Below, piece by piece: positions 1-5,817 of a stretch of DNA of 5,832 nucleotides. Source of the stretch: JAMPXD01 sp041481895 (GTDB lineage: Bacteria > Desulfobacterota > Desulfuromonadia > Geobacterales > Geobacteraceae). The notes below the pieces were generated by a model. It worked only from the letters and a program-made list of their open reading frames with translations. It did not search any database and was not told where the DNA came from. The stretch is from assembly GCA_041481895.1 (NCBI GenBank), contig JBGPCQ010000183.1, positions 1 through 5,832 on the forward strand, written 5' to 3'. Within the stretch, counting starts at the first letter, position 1. The number at the start of each line of letters is the position of its first letter. Both the position numbers and the translations under genes were made by a program.

Positions 1-10
1 AAGATTAAAA

Positions 11-100
11 CCTAAGGGACGTCGATTTTTCGTCCAGGCAAGGCTGTCGAGGGAGTGCGCGGAGGAGTGGTACCCAAGGGCATAAACAGCGCCACGCCGC
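11..100. repeat. Probable dispersed intergenic repeat downstream of hypD
   Basis: The 149 bp after the hypD stop contain no gene. From about 11 the sequence, beginning CCTAAGGGACGTCGATTTTT, resembles a multicopy intergenic repeat I recall from Geobacter genomes. Visible structure is a short stem, GGACG (18-22) with CGTCC (31-35), and an inverted repeat ACGCCGC (94-100) with GCGGCGT (140-146). The limits are approximate, and the family assignment is from memory, not from a second copy in this window. The short stem could also end transcription of the operon, but it lacks a T tract on the transcribed strand. Confidence 0.4.
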
Positions 101-149
101 ACAAGGGCTCCCGAAGACTTACGCAGCCGGGGCGGAAAAGCGGCGTTCC

Positions 150-1241
150 CTAGCGACCGTATTTGTAAGCGGCTGCGCAGGTCCCTTCACTCGACACCAT
201 ACACGCCCCCACCGGCGACTCCGGGGTACATGCCGCAACGAAAAGGGGACATTGGAAGGGGGTCGCCTTTCCCTTGAGGATATCGCCGCACCGGCACCCC
301 TGGTGCTCCCGCACCTCTTCCACGTCGATGGAGAGCACTTTCTCCGCATCGAACGCGGCATACTTTGCCCTGATTTCCAGTCCGCTCCCGGGGATCATCC
401 CCATCCCCCGCCACTCTGCATCGCAGGGGGCAAAAACCTCCGCCATGATCTCCTGGGCTTTCCGGTTCCCTTCCCACTTGACCACCCTGCTGTACTCGAT
501 CTCCACGGCGCTTCGCCCTTCGGCCACCTGACTCACCAGCATGTCAACCCCCTTCATGACATCGACCGGCTCGAAACCGGTGACAACACAGGGGACCCCC
601 TGCTCTTCCGCCAGAAACCGGTAGACGTTTGCGCCGATGATGGCGCTCACGTGGGCAGGACAGAGGTAGCCGTCGATCGAGAGTTCCGGGTCGGCGGAGA
701 GGACCTGCATCGGGATGGGGATGGTCTTGTGGGCGGACAGGACTAAATAGTTGGCAAGTCCTTTGGCGGCCGCGGCCAGGATGCTCCCGGCAATGGTCGG
801 GGCGGTTGTCTCGAAGCCCACCCCGAGGGAAATCACCTTTTTGTCGGGATTTCTCGCGGCAAGGCCAACGGCGTCCAGTGGGGAGTAGACGATCCGCACG
901 TCCGCCCCCTTGGCCCGCTCCTCCATGAGGGACGAGGTCGAGCCGGGAACCCGCACCATGTCCCCGAAGGTGGCGATAATGGCGCCGGGGAGGCGGCAGC
1001 AGGCGACGGCCGTGTCGATGTAGCCGTTGGGGGTGACGCAAACCGGGCAGCCGGGGCCGGAAATGAGCCTGACCTGCGGGGGAAGGAGATGCCGCAGGCC
1101 GTACTGGTAGATGGCCATGGTATGGGTGCCGCAGACCTCCATGAAGGTCACAGGCTTCTCCAGTTTAGCCGCCATTGCCCCGATCCGGGCCGCAAGCCCG
1201 AGAACGATGGTCCGGTCACGGTATTCATCCATGTAGTTCAT
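150..1241 (-). CDS. hypD: Hydrogenase formation protein HypD (Fe-S scaffold)
   Basis: HypD is an iron-sulfur protein that, with HypC, forms the platform on which iron receives its CN and CO ligands. The protein has 363 residues, full length. Conserved motifs seen are MEVCGTHTMAIYQYG (34-48) with Cys37, GPGCPVCVTP (62-71) with Cys65 and Cys68, GFETTAP (142-148), CPAHVSAIIG (194-203) and GFEPVDV (222-228). The cysteine-rich C-terminus (Cys316, 318, 331, 338, 347, 355) matches the region that holds the [4Fe-4S] cluster in characterised HypD proteins. The ATG at 1241 overlaps the hypC stop by 4 bp, with AGAGG 7 nt upstream. The stop is TAG at 150-152. It is the last complete gene of the operon in the window, and hypE, the usual next gene, does not appear in the remaining 149 bp. 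Confidence 0.97.
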   Translation of the reverse strand: MNYMDEYRDRTIVLGLAARIGAMAAKLEKPVTFMEVCGTHTMAIYQYGLRHLLPPQVRLISGPGCPVCVTPNGYIDTAVACCRLPGAIIATFGDMVRVPGSTSSLMEERAKGADVRIVYSPLDAVGLAARNPDKKVISLGVGFETTAPTIAGSILAAAAKGLANYLVLSAHKTIPIPMQVLSADPELSIDGYLCPAHVSAIIGANVYRFLAEEQGVPCVVTGFEPVDVMKGVDMLVSQVAEGRSAVEIEYSRVVKWEGNRKAQEIMAEVFAPCDAEWRGMGMIPGSGLEIRAKYAAFDAEKVLSIDVEEVREHQGCRCGDILKGKATPFQCPLFVAACTPESPVGACMVSSEGTCAAAYKYGR

Positions 1242-1468
1242 GCCATATCCTCTGGTTTAAAAGCTTCCCTCATCAACGCCAGTGTCTCCCGCGCCTCTTC
1301 CTCGTCCAGCCGGGAGATGGCGAACCCGGCATGGACAATGACGAAGTCCCCCACCACAACCTTGTCGTCGAGTATCATGAGACTCGCTTCGCGCCGCACC
1401 CCGTCAATCTCCGCCACGATGTCGCTGCCGTCGATACTGACTACCTGCATCGGTACGCCTAAACACAT
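1238..1468 (-). CDS. hypC: Hydrogenase assembly chaperone HypC/HybG
   Basis: HypC is a small chaperone that carries the Fe(CN)2CO precursor together with HypD and also binds the hydrogenase large subunit. The protein has 76 residues with the diagnostic N-terminus MCLGVPMQV. Cys2, exposed after removal of Met1, is the iron-binding residue in this family. A small beta-barrel follows with VVVGDFVIVHAGFAISRLDEEEA (37-59 in part), the family signature. The ATG at 1468 has AAAGGA 7 nt upstream in the 21-bp gap after hypF. The TGA stop overlaps the hypD ATG in an ATGA arrangement, so synthesis of HypC and its partner HypD is likely coupled. It could serve as HybG for another hydrogenase, but its place next to hypD supports hypC. 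Confidence 0.96.
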   Translation of the reverse strand: MCLGVPMQVVSIDGSDIVAEIDGVRREASLMILDDKVVVGDFVIVHAGFAISRLDEEEARETLALMREAFKPEDMA

Positions 1469-1489
1469 GTGTTTGTCCTTTCATAACGT

Positions 1490-3772
1490 TTATACATTCC
1501 GGCCGGCAATCACCGCTTGGCCCAGCGCCAGCCCCCCGTCATTGGGCGGCACCAGGCGATGGGTGAAGACCTGGAAACCGTTTGACGCCAGGAGATCATA
1601 GATCCGTTCGGTCAGCAGTTTGTTCTGAAAGACGCCTCCGGAAAGGACCACCCGCTCCACCTTGCTTTCCCCGCGGATAACGGAACAGGCGTCCACGGCA
1701 GCCGCCGCCAGGGTGTCATGGAAACGGCGGGCCATGGCCGGCAATGGCCCGCCGGCCTCTATGTCCTGAAGAATGGCGCCGATCATCAGCCTGAAATCGA
1801 CAATAAAGCCTCCGGCGTCATTGAAGATCGCATACGGGTACTCCCCGTCTGACGCGCCCCGCTCCGCCAGCGCCTCCAGTTCAATGGCAGCCTGCCCTTC
1901 ATAGGCATTGGAGTTCCGCAGGCCGAAGAGCGCCGCAACGGCATCGAACAACCGTCCGCAACTGGATGAAAGGGGGGTGTTGATCCCCTGCTGCAGCATG
2001 GCGAGAAACAGTTTTTTCTCCTTCACCTCAAGAGCCCCGAGAACGGGAAGAGAGAGGTCAAAAAGCCCTTCACCGTAACTGTCGTACAGGTAGGCGATAG
2101 CCATGCGGTAGGTCTCAATTGCCGCAGCATCACCCCCGGGCAGGGGGACATAGCGAAAATGGCCGCGCCGCTGAAACGTGCGGTAGTTGCCGAGAAGGAA
2201 CTCCCCTCCCCATATGTTCCCATCCAGGCCGAACCCGGCACCGTCGAAGATCACCCCGATTACGTCCCCATCAAGGCGGTTCTCCGCCATGCAGGACGCC
2301 ATGTGGGCGTAATGATGCTGCACGGCTATCTTCGGCAGATGGCCAATCTCCCCGGCAAAGGAGGTGGAAAGGTAATCAGGGTGAAGATCGTGGGCCACGG
2401 CCACCGGTTCGATCTCGAGAATCTTCTGCAGGTGCGCAACGGTCTCTTCCAGCAAACGATGCGTGGCGCTGTTTTTAAGGTCGCCTATGTGCTGGCCCAG
2501 GAAACCCCTCCCGCCGACCGTCAGACAAAACGCGTTTTTCAACTCTCCACCAACGGCCAGCACGCTCTTCTGGGAAAAGGGCAGGATGATGGTCCGGGGA
2601 ACATAACCGCGGGAACGGCGGATGAACAGCGGGTTCCCCTGAAAAACCCGGATCACCGAGTCGTCGCTGAAGGTGTGTATCTTACGGTCATGGGTGAGGA
2701 AAAAATCGGCGATCCCGCCAAGCCTCTGGAAGGCATCCTCGTCGCGAAAGGCAATCGGTTCGTCGGAGAGATTGCCGCTCGTCATCACCAGCGCAGTGAA
2801 ATTGTCCTGCAGCAGGAGATGATGGAGGGGATTGGAGGGAAGCATCATGCCGAAATAGCCGTTTGCCGGTGCGACCAGGGGGGATATCGGCGAGTCATCC
2901 CGTTTGGGCAGGATGACTATGGGACGTTCGGGTCCCGTGAGAAGCCGCATGTCCAGATGCTGGCACTGGACATGCCGTTCGATTTCCATCAGGCTCACGG
3001 CCATCATGGCCAGGGGCTTTTCATCGCGCTGTTTGCGCCGCCGGAGTTCACGGACCGCTTCATCGTTACAGGCGTCAACCGCCAGGTGGAAACCGCCGGT
3101 TCCCTTGATTGCCAGGATCTTGCCGTCTTTCAGAAGCGAGATTGACCTCTCTACGGCATCTCCCTCCATTTCTCTGCCGTTCGGCTCGGCCAGCAGCAAA
3201 CGGGGACCGCATGCCGGACAGGCATTGGGCTGGGCATGAAAACGGCGATTTGCCGGATCTGTGTATTCCGCCCGGCAGGCGTCACACATGGTAAAAGTTG
3301 CCATGGTGGTAAGGGGGCGGTCGTAAGGAATTCCGGTAATGATGGAATAGCGGGGACCGCAGTTGGTGCAGTTGATGAAAGGATATCGGTAGCGGCGGTC
3401 GCCCGGATCGAAGAGCTCCTTCAGGCAGTCGGCACAGACATCGCTGTCGGGAGCGATCTGAATCCCCTTTTCCCCTGGCGCACTGGGAAGTATCAAAAAA
3501 CCTTTTTCCCCTGATGGGGGTATCGCAGTTTTCCTTACGGCGGTTATGGAGGAGAGGGGGGGGGCTTCCCTTTCGATAGCCAGGAGAAAAGCCGAAAGAT
3601 TCGCCTGCGTCCCTTCCGCTTCCAGGAGCACGCAGCCGGAGATATTGCGCACCCACCCCCTTATGCCGTGCCTCCCGGCCAGCCTGAAGATAAAAGGGCG
3701 AAACCCGACACCCTGGACGATCCCCTCTATCTCTATCCGTAACCTTTTGAATGATCGTATCATGAGAACCAT
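1490..3772 (-). CDS. hypF: Carbamoyltransferase HypF, hydrogenase maturation
   Basis: HypF converts carbamoyl phosphate and ATP to carbamoyl-AMP and transfers the carbamoyl group to the C-terminal cysteine of HypE, the source of the cyanide ligands. The protein has 760 residues, full length for the family. Domains in order: an acylphosphatase domain with GIVQGVGFR (17-25) and Asn43; two zinc fingers, C113xxC116-x18-C135xxC138 and C163xxC166-x18-C185xxC188; a YrdC/Sua5-like domain at about 205-390, with LAIKGTGGFHLAVDA (220-234) and KPLAMM (252-257); and a Kae1-like C-terminal domain with QHHYAH (485-490), IFDGAGFGLDGNIWGGE (508-524), LSGGVFQN (710-717) and PPNDGGLALGQ (742-752). No clear ribosome-binding site precedes the ATG at 3772 or the second in-frame ATG at 3763, so the start is uncertain by a few codons. 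A run of nine cytosines (3556-3564) lies in the reading frame. hypC follows after 21 bp. Confidence 0.96.
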   Translation of the reverse strand: MVLMIRSFKRLRIEIEGIVQGVGFRPFIFRLAGRHGIRGWVRNISGCVLLEAEGTQANLSAFLLAIEREAPPLSSITAVRKTAIPPSGEKGFLILPSAPGEKGIQIAPDSDVCADCLKELFDPGDRRYRYPFINCTNCGPRYSIITGIPYDRPLTTMATFTMCDACRAEYTDPANRRFHAQPNACPACGPRLLLAEPNGREMEGDAVERSISLLKDGKILAIKGTGGFHLAVDACNDEAVRELRRRKQRDEKPLAMMAVSLMEIERHVQCQHLDMRLLTGPERPIVILPKRDDSPISPLVAPANGYFGMMLPSNPLHHLLLQDNFTALVMTSGNLSDEPIAFRDEDAFQRLGGIADFFLTHDRKIHTFSDDSVIRVFQGNPLFIRRSRGYVPRTIILPFSQKSVLAVGGELKNAFCLTVGGRGFLGQHIGDLKNSATHRLLEETVAHLQKILEIEPVAVAHDLHPDYLSTSFAGEIGHLPKIAVQHHYAHMASCMAENRLDGDVIGVIFDGAGFGLDGNIWGGEFLLGNYRTFQRRGHFRYVPLPGGDAAAIETYRMAIAYLYDSYGEGLFDLSLPVLGALEVKEKKLFLAMLQQGINTPLSSSCGRLFDAVAALFGLRNSNAYEGQAAIELEALAERGASDGEYPYAIFNDAGGFIVDFRLMIGAILQDIEAGGPLPAMARRFHDTLAAAAVDACSVIRGESKVERVVLSGGVFQNKLLTERIYDLLASNGFQVFTHRLVPPNDGGLALGQAVIAGRNV

Positions 3773-3798
3773 GGTCAGGATAAAGGCGAGGGTCAGGA
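3773..3798. repeat. Direct repeat of an octamer just upstream of hypF
   Basis: The plus-strand octamer GGTCAGGA occurs at 3773-3780 and again at 3791-3798, an 18-bp period. Read in the gene direction it is TCCTGACC, and the second copy abuts the hypF ATG where a ribosome-binding site would normally sit. With only two copies, chance is possible. Confidence 0.4.
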
Positions 3799-3802
3799 CT
3801 GG

Positions 3803-3823
3803 GGCCAGGAAAAATTCCTGGCC
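3803..3823 (-). promoter_or_regulatory. Perfect hairpin between hypB and hypF
   Basis: GGCCAGGAA (3803-3811) and TTCCTGGCC (3815-3823) form a perfect 9-bp stem with a 3-nt loop in the 56-bp gap between hypB and hypF. On the transcribed strand no T tract follows, so it does not look like an intrinsic terminator. It begins only 5 nt after the hypB stop and could protect the hypB message from 3' decay or be a processing site. It could also be a protein-binding palindrome at DNA level. Confidence 0.5.
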
Positions 3824-3828
3824 GAGTG

Positions 3829-4581
3829 CTAACCCTTTTTCCCAACTCTTTCCTTCAGCCAGGAATACCAGGCATCCATCCCTGCGCCCGACTTCCCGGA
3901 CAGTTCGAAAATGACAATGTCCGGACTGACGCGACGCGCCAGATCTTTACATTTTTCCGGATCGAATTCCACGTAGGGGAGTAGGTCCGTTTTGTTGAGG
4001 AGCATCACGTCGGCGACGCGGAACATCTGGGGATACTTGAGGGGTTTGTCCTCCCCCTCGGTCACGGAGAGCACGACCACCTTGTGGTTCTCTCCCAGGT
4101 CGAACGCCGCGGGGCAGACCAGGTTGCCGACGTTCTCGATGAAAAGAAGGTCGAGCTTGTCCAGCTCGAACTGCTCGACTGCATGACTGACCATGTGGGC
4201 ATCCAGGTGGCAGCCGGAGCCCGTATTGATCTGGATAGCCGGAACCCCGGTGGCGGCAATTCTTACCGCGTCGTTGTCGGTCTGCTGGTCCCCTTCGACG
4301 ACCGCACAGCGGTAGTCCCCGGAAAGCTCCCTCAGGGTACGCTCCAGGATGGTGGTCTTGCCGGACCCGGGGGAACTGACCAGGTTCAGGGCAAATATCC
4401 CCTTATTGCCGAAGAGAGCCCTGTTTCCCGCCGCCAGCCGGTTATTCTTGGCGAGAATGTCGGTTTCCACGGTGATCTTTCTTGCCCCGGGCTCATGGTC
4501 ATGATGGTGGTCGTCACCATGGTCGTGGCGGTGATGGTCGTGGTCATGGTCGTCGGTGCCGCAGCCGCACGTGGTGCACAT
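3829..4581 (-). CDS. hypB: Hydrogenase nickel incorporation GTPase HypB
   Basis: HypB is a SIMIBI-class GTPase that binds nickel and, driven by GTP, passes it on with HypA to the hydrogenase large subunit. The protein has 250 residues. The N-terminus is MCTTCGCG, the high-affinity nickel motif with Cys2, Cys5 and Cys7, as in E. coli HypB. A His/Asp-rich tract follows, with ten histidines between residues 12 and 29, which in other HypB proteins stores or buffers nickel. The G domain has a P-loop GSGKTT (72-77), EGDQQTDND (96-104), the metal-site Cys124-His125, ENVGNLVCP with Cys156 (149-157), and NKTD (196-199) for guanine recognition. The ATG at 4581 follows the hypA stop after one base, and a strong GGAGGT lies 8 nt upstream inside hypA, so the two genes are probably translationally coupled. 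Confidence 0.97.
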   Translation of the reverse strand: MCTTCGCGTDDHDHDHHRHDHGDDHHHDHEPGARKITVETDILAKNNRLAAGNRALFGNKGIFALNLVSSPGSGKTTILERTLRELSGDYRCAVVEGDQQTDNDAVRIAATGVPAIQINTGSGCHLDAHMVSHAVEQFELDKLDLLFIENVGNLVCPAAFDLGENHKVVVLSVTEGEDKPLKYPQMFRVADVMLLNKTDLLPYVEFDPEKCKDLARRVSPDIVIFELSGKSGAGMDAWYSWLKERVGKKG

Positions 4582-4582
4582 G

Positions 4583-4915
4583 CTATTCGACCTCCAGTTC
4601 TTTTACCCGCAGCTCATTGCCGGAAAGGAGCTCCATGCGGTACCCGCCGCAGGCGGGACAAGAGTCATAGAACGTGCTGACCCCGGACCTCCCGCGGCAA
4701 TCCAGGCAGCACGCCACGGCCGGGACCCGTTCGATATGGAGCTTCGCTCCCTCCATGAGGGTGTCGCGGGTGCAGGCGTCGAAACAGAACTCGACCGCCT
4801 CCGGAACAACCCCGGAAAGGGCGCCGACTTCCAGGGTGACCGAGATTACCCGTCGCCCCCCGGAATTCTCTTCACAGATCTCCACGATGCTCTCCGTTAT
4901 CGACATTTCGTGCAT
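4583..4915 (-). CDS. hypA: Hydrogenase nickel incorporation protein HypA
   Basis: HypA is a small nickel metallochaperone that works with HypB to place Ni in the hydrogenase large subunit. The protein has 110 residues, normal for the family. It starts MHEMSITESIVEIC. In this family Met1-His2-Glu3 helps bind nickel, which argues for the ATG at 4915 over in-frame ATGs further upstream at 4957, 4954 and 4921. A zinc-binding domain is formed by C70xxC73 and C86xxC89, with an extra Cys69 beside it. The central EVGALSGVVPEAVEFCFD segment (29-46) is also typical. The ribosome-binding site is weak, with only GGGAT close to the start, so translation may depend on the upstream gene or on the hairpin in the gap. 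The TAG stop is one base before the hypB ATG. Confidence 0.95.
   Translation of the reverse strand: MHEMSITESIVEICEENSGGRRVISVTLEVGALSGVVPEAVEFCFDACTRDTLMEGAKLHIERVPAVACCLDCRGRSGVSTFYDSCPACGGYRMELLSGNELRVKELEVE
4588..4597 (-). promoter_or_regulatory. Strong ribosome-binding site of hypB inside the hypA 3' end
   Basis: The minus strand reads CTGGAGGTCG here, within the last codons of hypA, with the GGAGGT core 8 nt before the hypB ATG. This is the clearest Shine-Dalgarno sequence in the operon and suggests HypB is made efficiently, in step with HypA. Confidence 0.7.
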
Positions 4916-4943
4916 CGGCATCCCGTCGTGCGTCAAATCTGAA

Positions 4944-4967
4944 GCCGGCCCCATCATGCCGGCCGGC
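4944..4967 (-). promoter_or_regulatory. GC-rich hairpin in the protease-hypA gap
   Basis: GCCGGCC (4944-4950) and GGCCGGC (4961-4967) are perfect 7-bp inverted repeats around a 10-nt loop. They lie in the 69-bp gap between the protease stop and the hypA start. On the minus strand the hairpin is followed by TTCAGATTT, not a solid T run, so it is a poor intrinsic terminator. It may be an RNA processing or stability element, or an attenuator that sets the ratio between protease and the Hyp proteins. The function is inferred; the repeat is seen directly. Confidence 0.45.
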
Positions 4968-4984
4968 CGAAAAATTCGGGGGGA

Positions 4985-5473
4985 TTACCCGACAGGCCAC
5001 CGGGGGTCGGCCGTGACTCCCCATCCGTCAAGTTCCCGCAACACGTTCTGCATCAGGGGCTCAATCTGTGCCGAAACGGCAGGCGACAGTTCCATGCCCA
5101 TTTCAATCATTTCCGGCTGTACCCCCCAGAGCACCATCTCGCAGGGGTCGAACCCCTGCAGGGTGGCGACGGCCAGAAGATCCTTCAGGCCCATCTGATG
5201 GAGTGACACCTTGGTTTCCAGGACGATCGGCACGTCATCTCCCGCCAACCGTGCCAGGCTTCCCGGTGCCGTTCCGGTATCCACTGCATCAATCACCAGG
5301 AGCCTCTCCACACCTTCGAGATGCGGCAGGAGATCGAGGCCGAGTGTCCCGCCGTCGAGGAGGGTGACCCCAGCGGGGAAACGATACCGTTCCGTCAAGA
5401 GTTGGATCACCCTGACCCCGATGCCGTCATCCGACATAACCAGATTTCCTATGCCGAGAACCAGTATTGACAC
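4985..5473 (-). CDS. [NiFe]-hydrogenase maturation endopeptidase (HyaD/HybD/HupD family, peptidase M52)
   Basis: This cytoplasmic endopeptidase recognises nickel in the hydrogenase large subunit and cuts off its C-terminal tail, the last step of active-site assembly. The protein has 162 residues, close to E. coli HybD. It opens with the family's beta-strand and glycine motif, LVLGIGNLVMSDDGIGVRV (residues 4-22), and contains LLDGGTLGLDLL (38-49), a VIDAVD strand (60-65) and SLHQMGL (90-96). By comparison with HybD the nickel ligands would be Asp16 (Glu in HybD), Asp62 and His92. I chose the GTG start at 5473 because GAGAGG lies 7 nt upstream and the protein then begins directly at the conserved strand. 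An in-frame TTG at 5518 would add 15 unconserved residues. It is the first gene of the operon, followed by a 69-bp gap and hypA. SLHQ resembles HyaD, but which hydrogenase it serves cannot be told, so no symbol is given. Confidence 0.93.
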   Translation of the reverse strand: MSILVLGIGNLVMSDDGIGVRVIQLLTERYRFPAGVTLLDGGTLGLDLLPHLEGVERLLVIDAVDTGTAPGSLARLAGDDVPIVLETKVSLHQMGLKDLLAVATLQGFDPCEMVLWGVQPEMIEMGMELSPAVSAQIEPLMQNVLRELDGWGVTADPRWPVG

Positions 5474-5480
5474 ACAGTTT

Positions 5481-5486
5481 CCTCTC
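5481..5486 (-). promoter_or_regulatory. Ribosome-binding site deciding the protease start
   Basis: GAGAGG on the minus strand lies 7 nt before the GTG at 5473. This supports a GTG start over the in-frame TTG at 5518, which has no such sequence at the right distance. Confidence 0.7.
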
Positions 5487-5535
5487 GCCCGGATCCGGCA
5501 GCAGACCAGGAACCGCAACGGACAATGCTGGAGTT

Positions 5536-5564
5536 ACCATAGCAGAAACCGGGATTTTCCGCAA
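5536..5564 (-). promoter_or_regulatory. Candidate sigma70-type promoter of the operon
   Basis: Reading the minus strand, TTGCGG (5564-5559) is separated by exactly 17 nt from TATGGT (5541-5536). A TGC immediately before the second hexamer gives an extended -10 element. Transcription would begin near 5529, leaving a leader of about 55 nt before the GTG of the protease gene. The hexamers match the consensus only in part, so this rests on spacing and position. No convincing sigma54 (-24/-12) site was found in the same region. Confidence 0.4.
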
Positions 5565-5592
5565 GAAGGGGGCACGCTGCCGGTCTGACATG

Positions 5593-5636
5593 CGGAAGCG
5601 CGGAGGGATCATCCCGACTGTCCCACCGCGCTTCCG
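5593..5636. repeat. Inverted repeat, possible terminator or operator upstream of the operon
   Basis: CGGAAGCGCGG (5593-5603) and CCGCGCTTCCG (5626-5636) are perfect 11-bp inverted repeats. After one A/A mismatch the stem continues with GGGA (5605-5608) and TCCC (5621-5624). Neither strand has a strong T tract straight after the stem; the plus side reads GTCTTCTCTG. It lies about 30 bp upstream of the candidate -35 box. It may end transcription of a gene entering from beyond the right edge, or be a regulator binding site. Its role is not decided by the sequence. Confidence 0.45.
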
Positions 5637-5658
5637 GTCTTCTCTGCCTGTTGACTAT

Positions 5659-5817
5659 CAGGCTGTTGAAAAACGTCATGAGGACCCGCAGGGCCTGAAG
5701 AGGTCGGGATGCACGCCGTACGCAAGCGAAAAAGCGCGGCGTACTCACTTGTACGTCGCGCTTTTGCGCGAGCGACAACACCGCAGACCGACCCCGCAGT
5801 AGTTTTTCAACAGCCTG
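5659..5817. mobile_element. MITE-like palindromic element with 16-bp terminal inverted repeats
   Basis: CAGGCTGTTGAAAAAC (5659-5674) and its exact reverse complement (5802-5817) bound a 159-bp segment with no credible gene. Inside, a second inverted repeat has arms 5726-5744 and 5751-5769 around a 6-nt loop, matching at 17 of 19 positions. GGTCGG (5702-5707) and CCGACC (5788-5793) add a further pair, so the whole segment could fold on itself. The termini resemble ends seen on bacterial insertion sequences and on short dispersed repeats in Geobacter-like genomes, from memory only. A clean target duplication is not visible; TA lies one base outside each end (5656-5657 and 5819-5820). Confidence 0.6.

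Noticed and set aside
252..746. Plus-strand open frame of 164 codons opposite hypD
   Set aside because: It is antisense to well-conserved HypD motifs and its translation has no domain features.
2159..3145. Long plus-strand open frame of 328 codons
   Set aside because: It lies wholly antisense to hypF, whose domains and motifs are intact throughout, and its translation shows no recognisable family. It is an effect of high GC codon bias.
3282..3845. Minus-strand open frame of 187 codons overlapping the hypF 5' end and the hypB stop
   Set aside because: It is out of frame with hypF, whose acylphosphatase domain and zinc fingers are plainly encoded there. The shadow protein is Arg/Pro/Gly-rich with no motif.
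150..5473. A novel biological system encoded by the genes
   Set aside because: Every gene is a recognised member of the [NiFe]-hydrogenase maturation pathway with normal length and motifs. There is no unassigned gene, CRISPR array, tRNA or defence gene in the window.
5474..5518. TTG start that would lengthen the protease by 15 residues
   Set aside because: The extension is unlike the family N-terminus and covers the good ribosome-binding site of the GTG start.
5559..5577. Sigma54-like -24/-12 site on the minus strand
   Set aside because: TTGC is present, but the -24 half lacks the invariant GG, so the match is too weak.
5651..5660. FNR-like half sites in TTGACTATCA
   Set aside because: The spacing is 2 nt rather than 4, and the outer bases of the FNR palindrome are not kept.
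5467..5802. Plus-strand open frame of 111 codons across the upstream region
   Set aside because: It crosses the inverted repeats, the candidate promoter and most of the palindromic element, and has no recognisable protein features.
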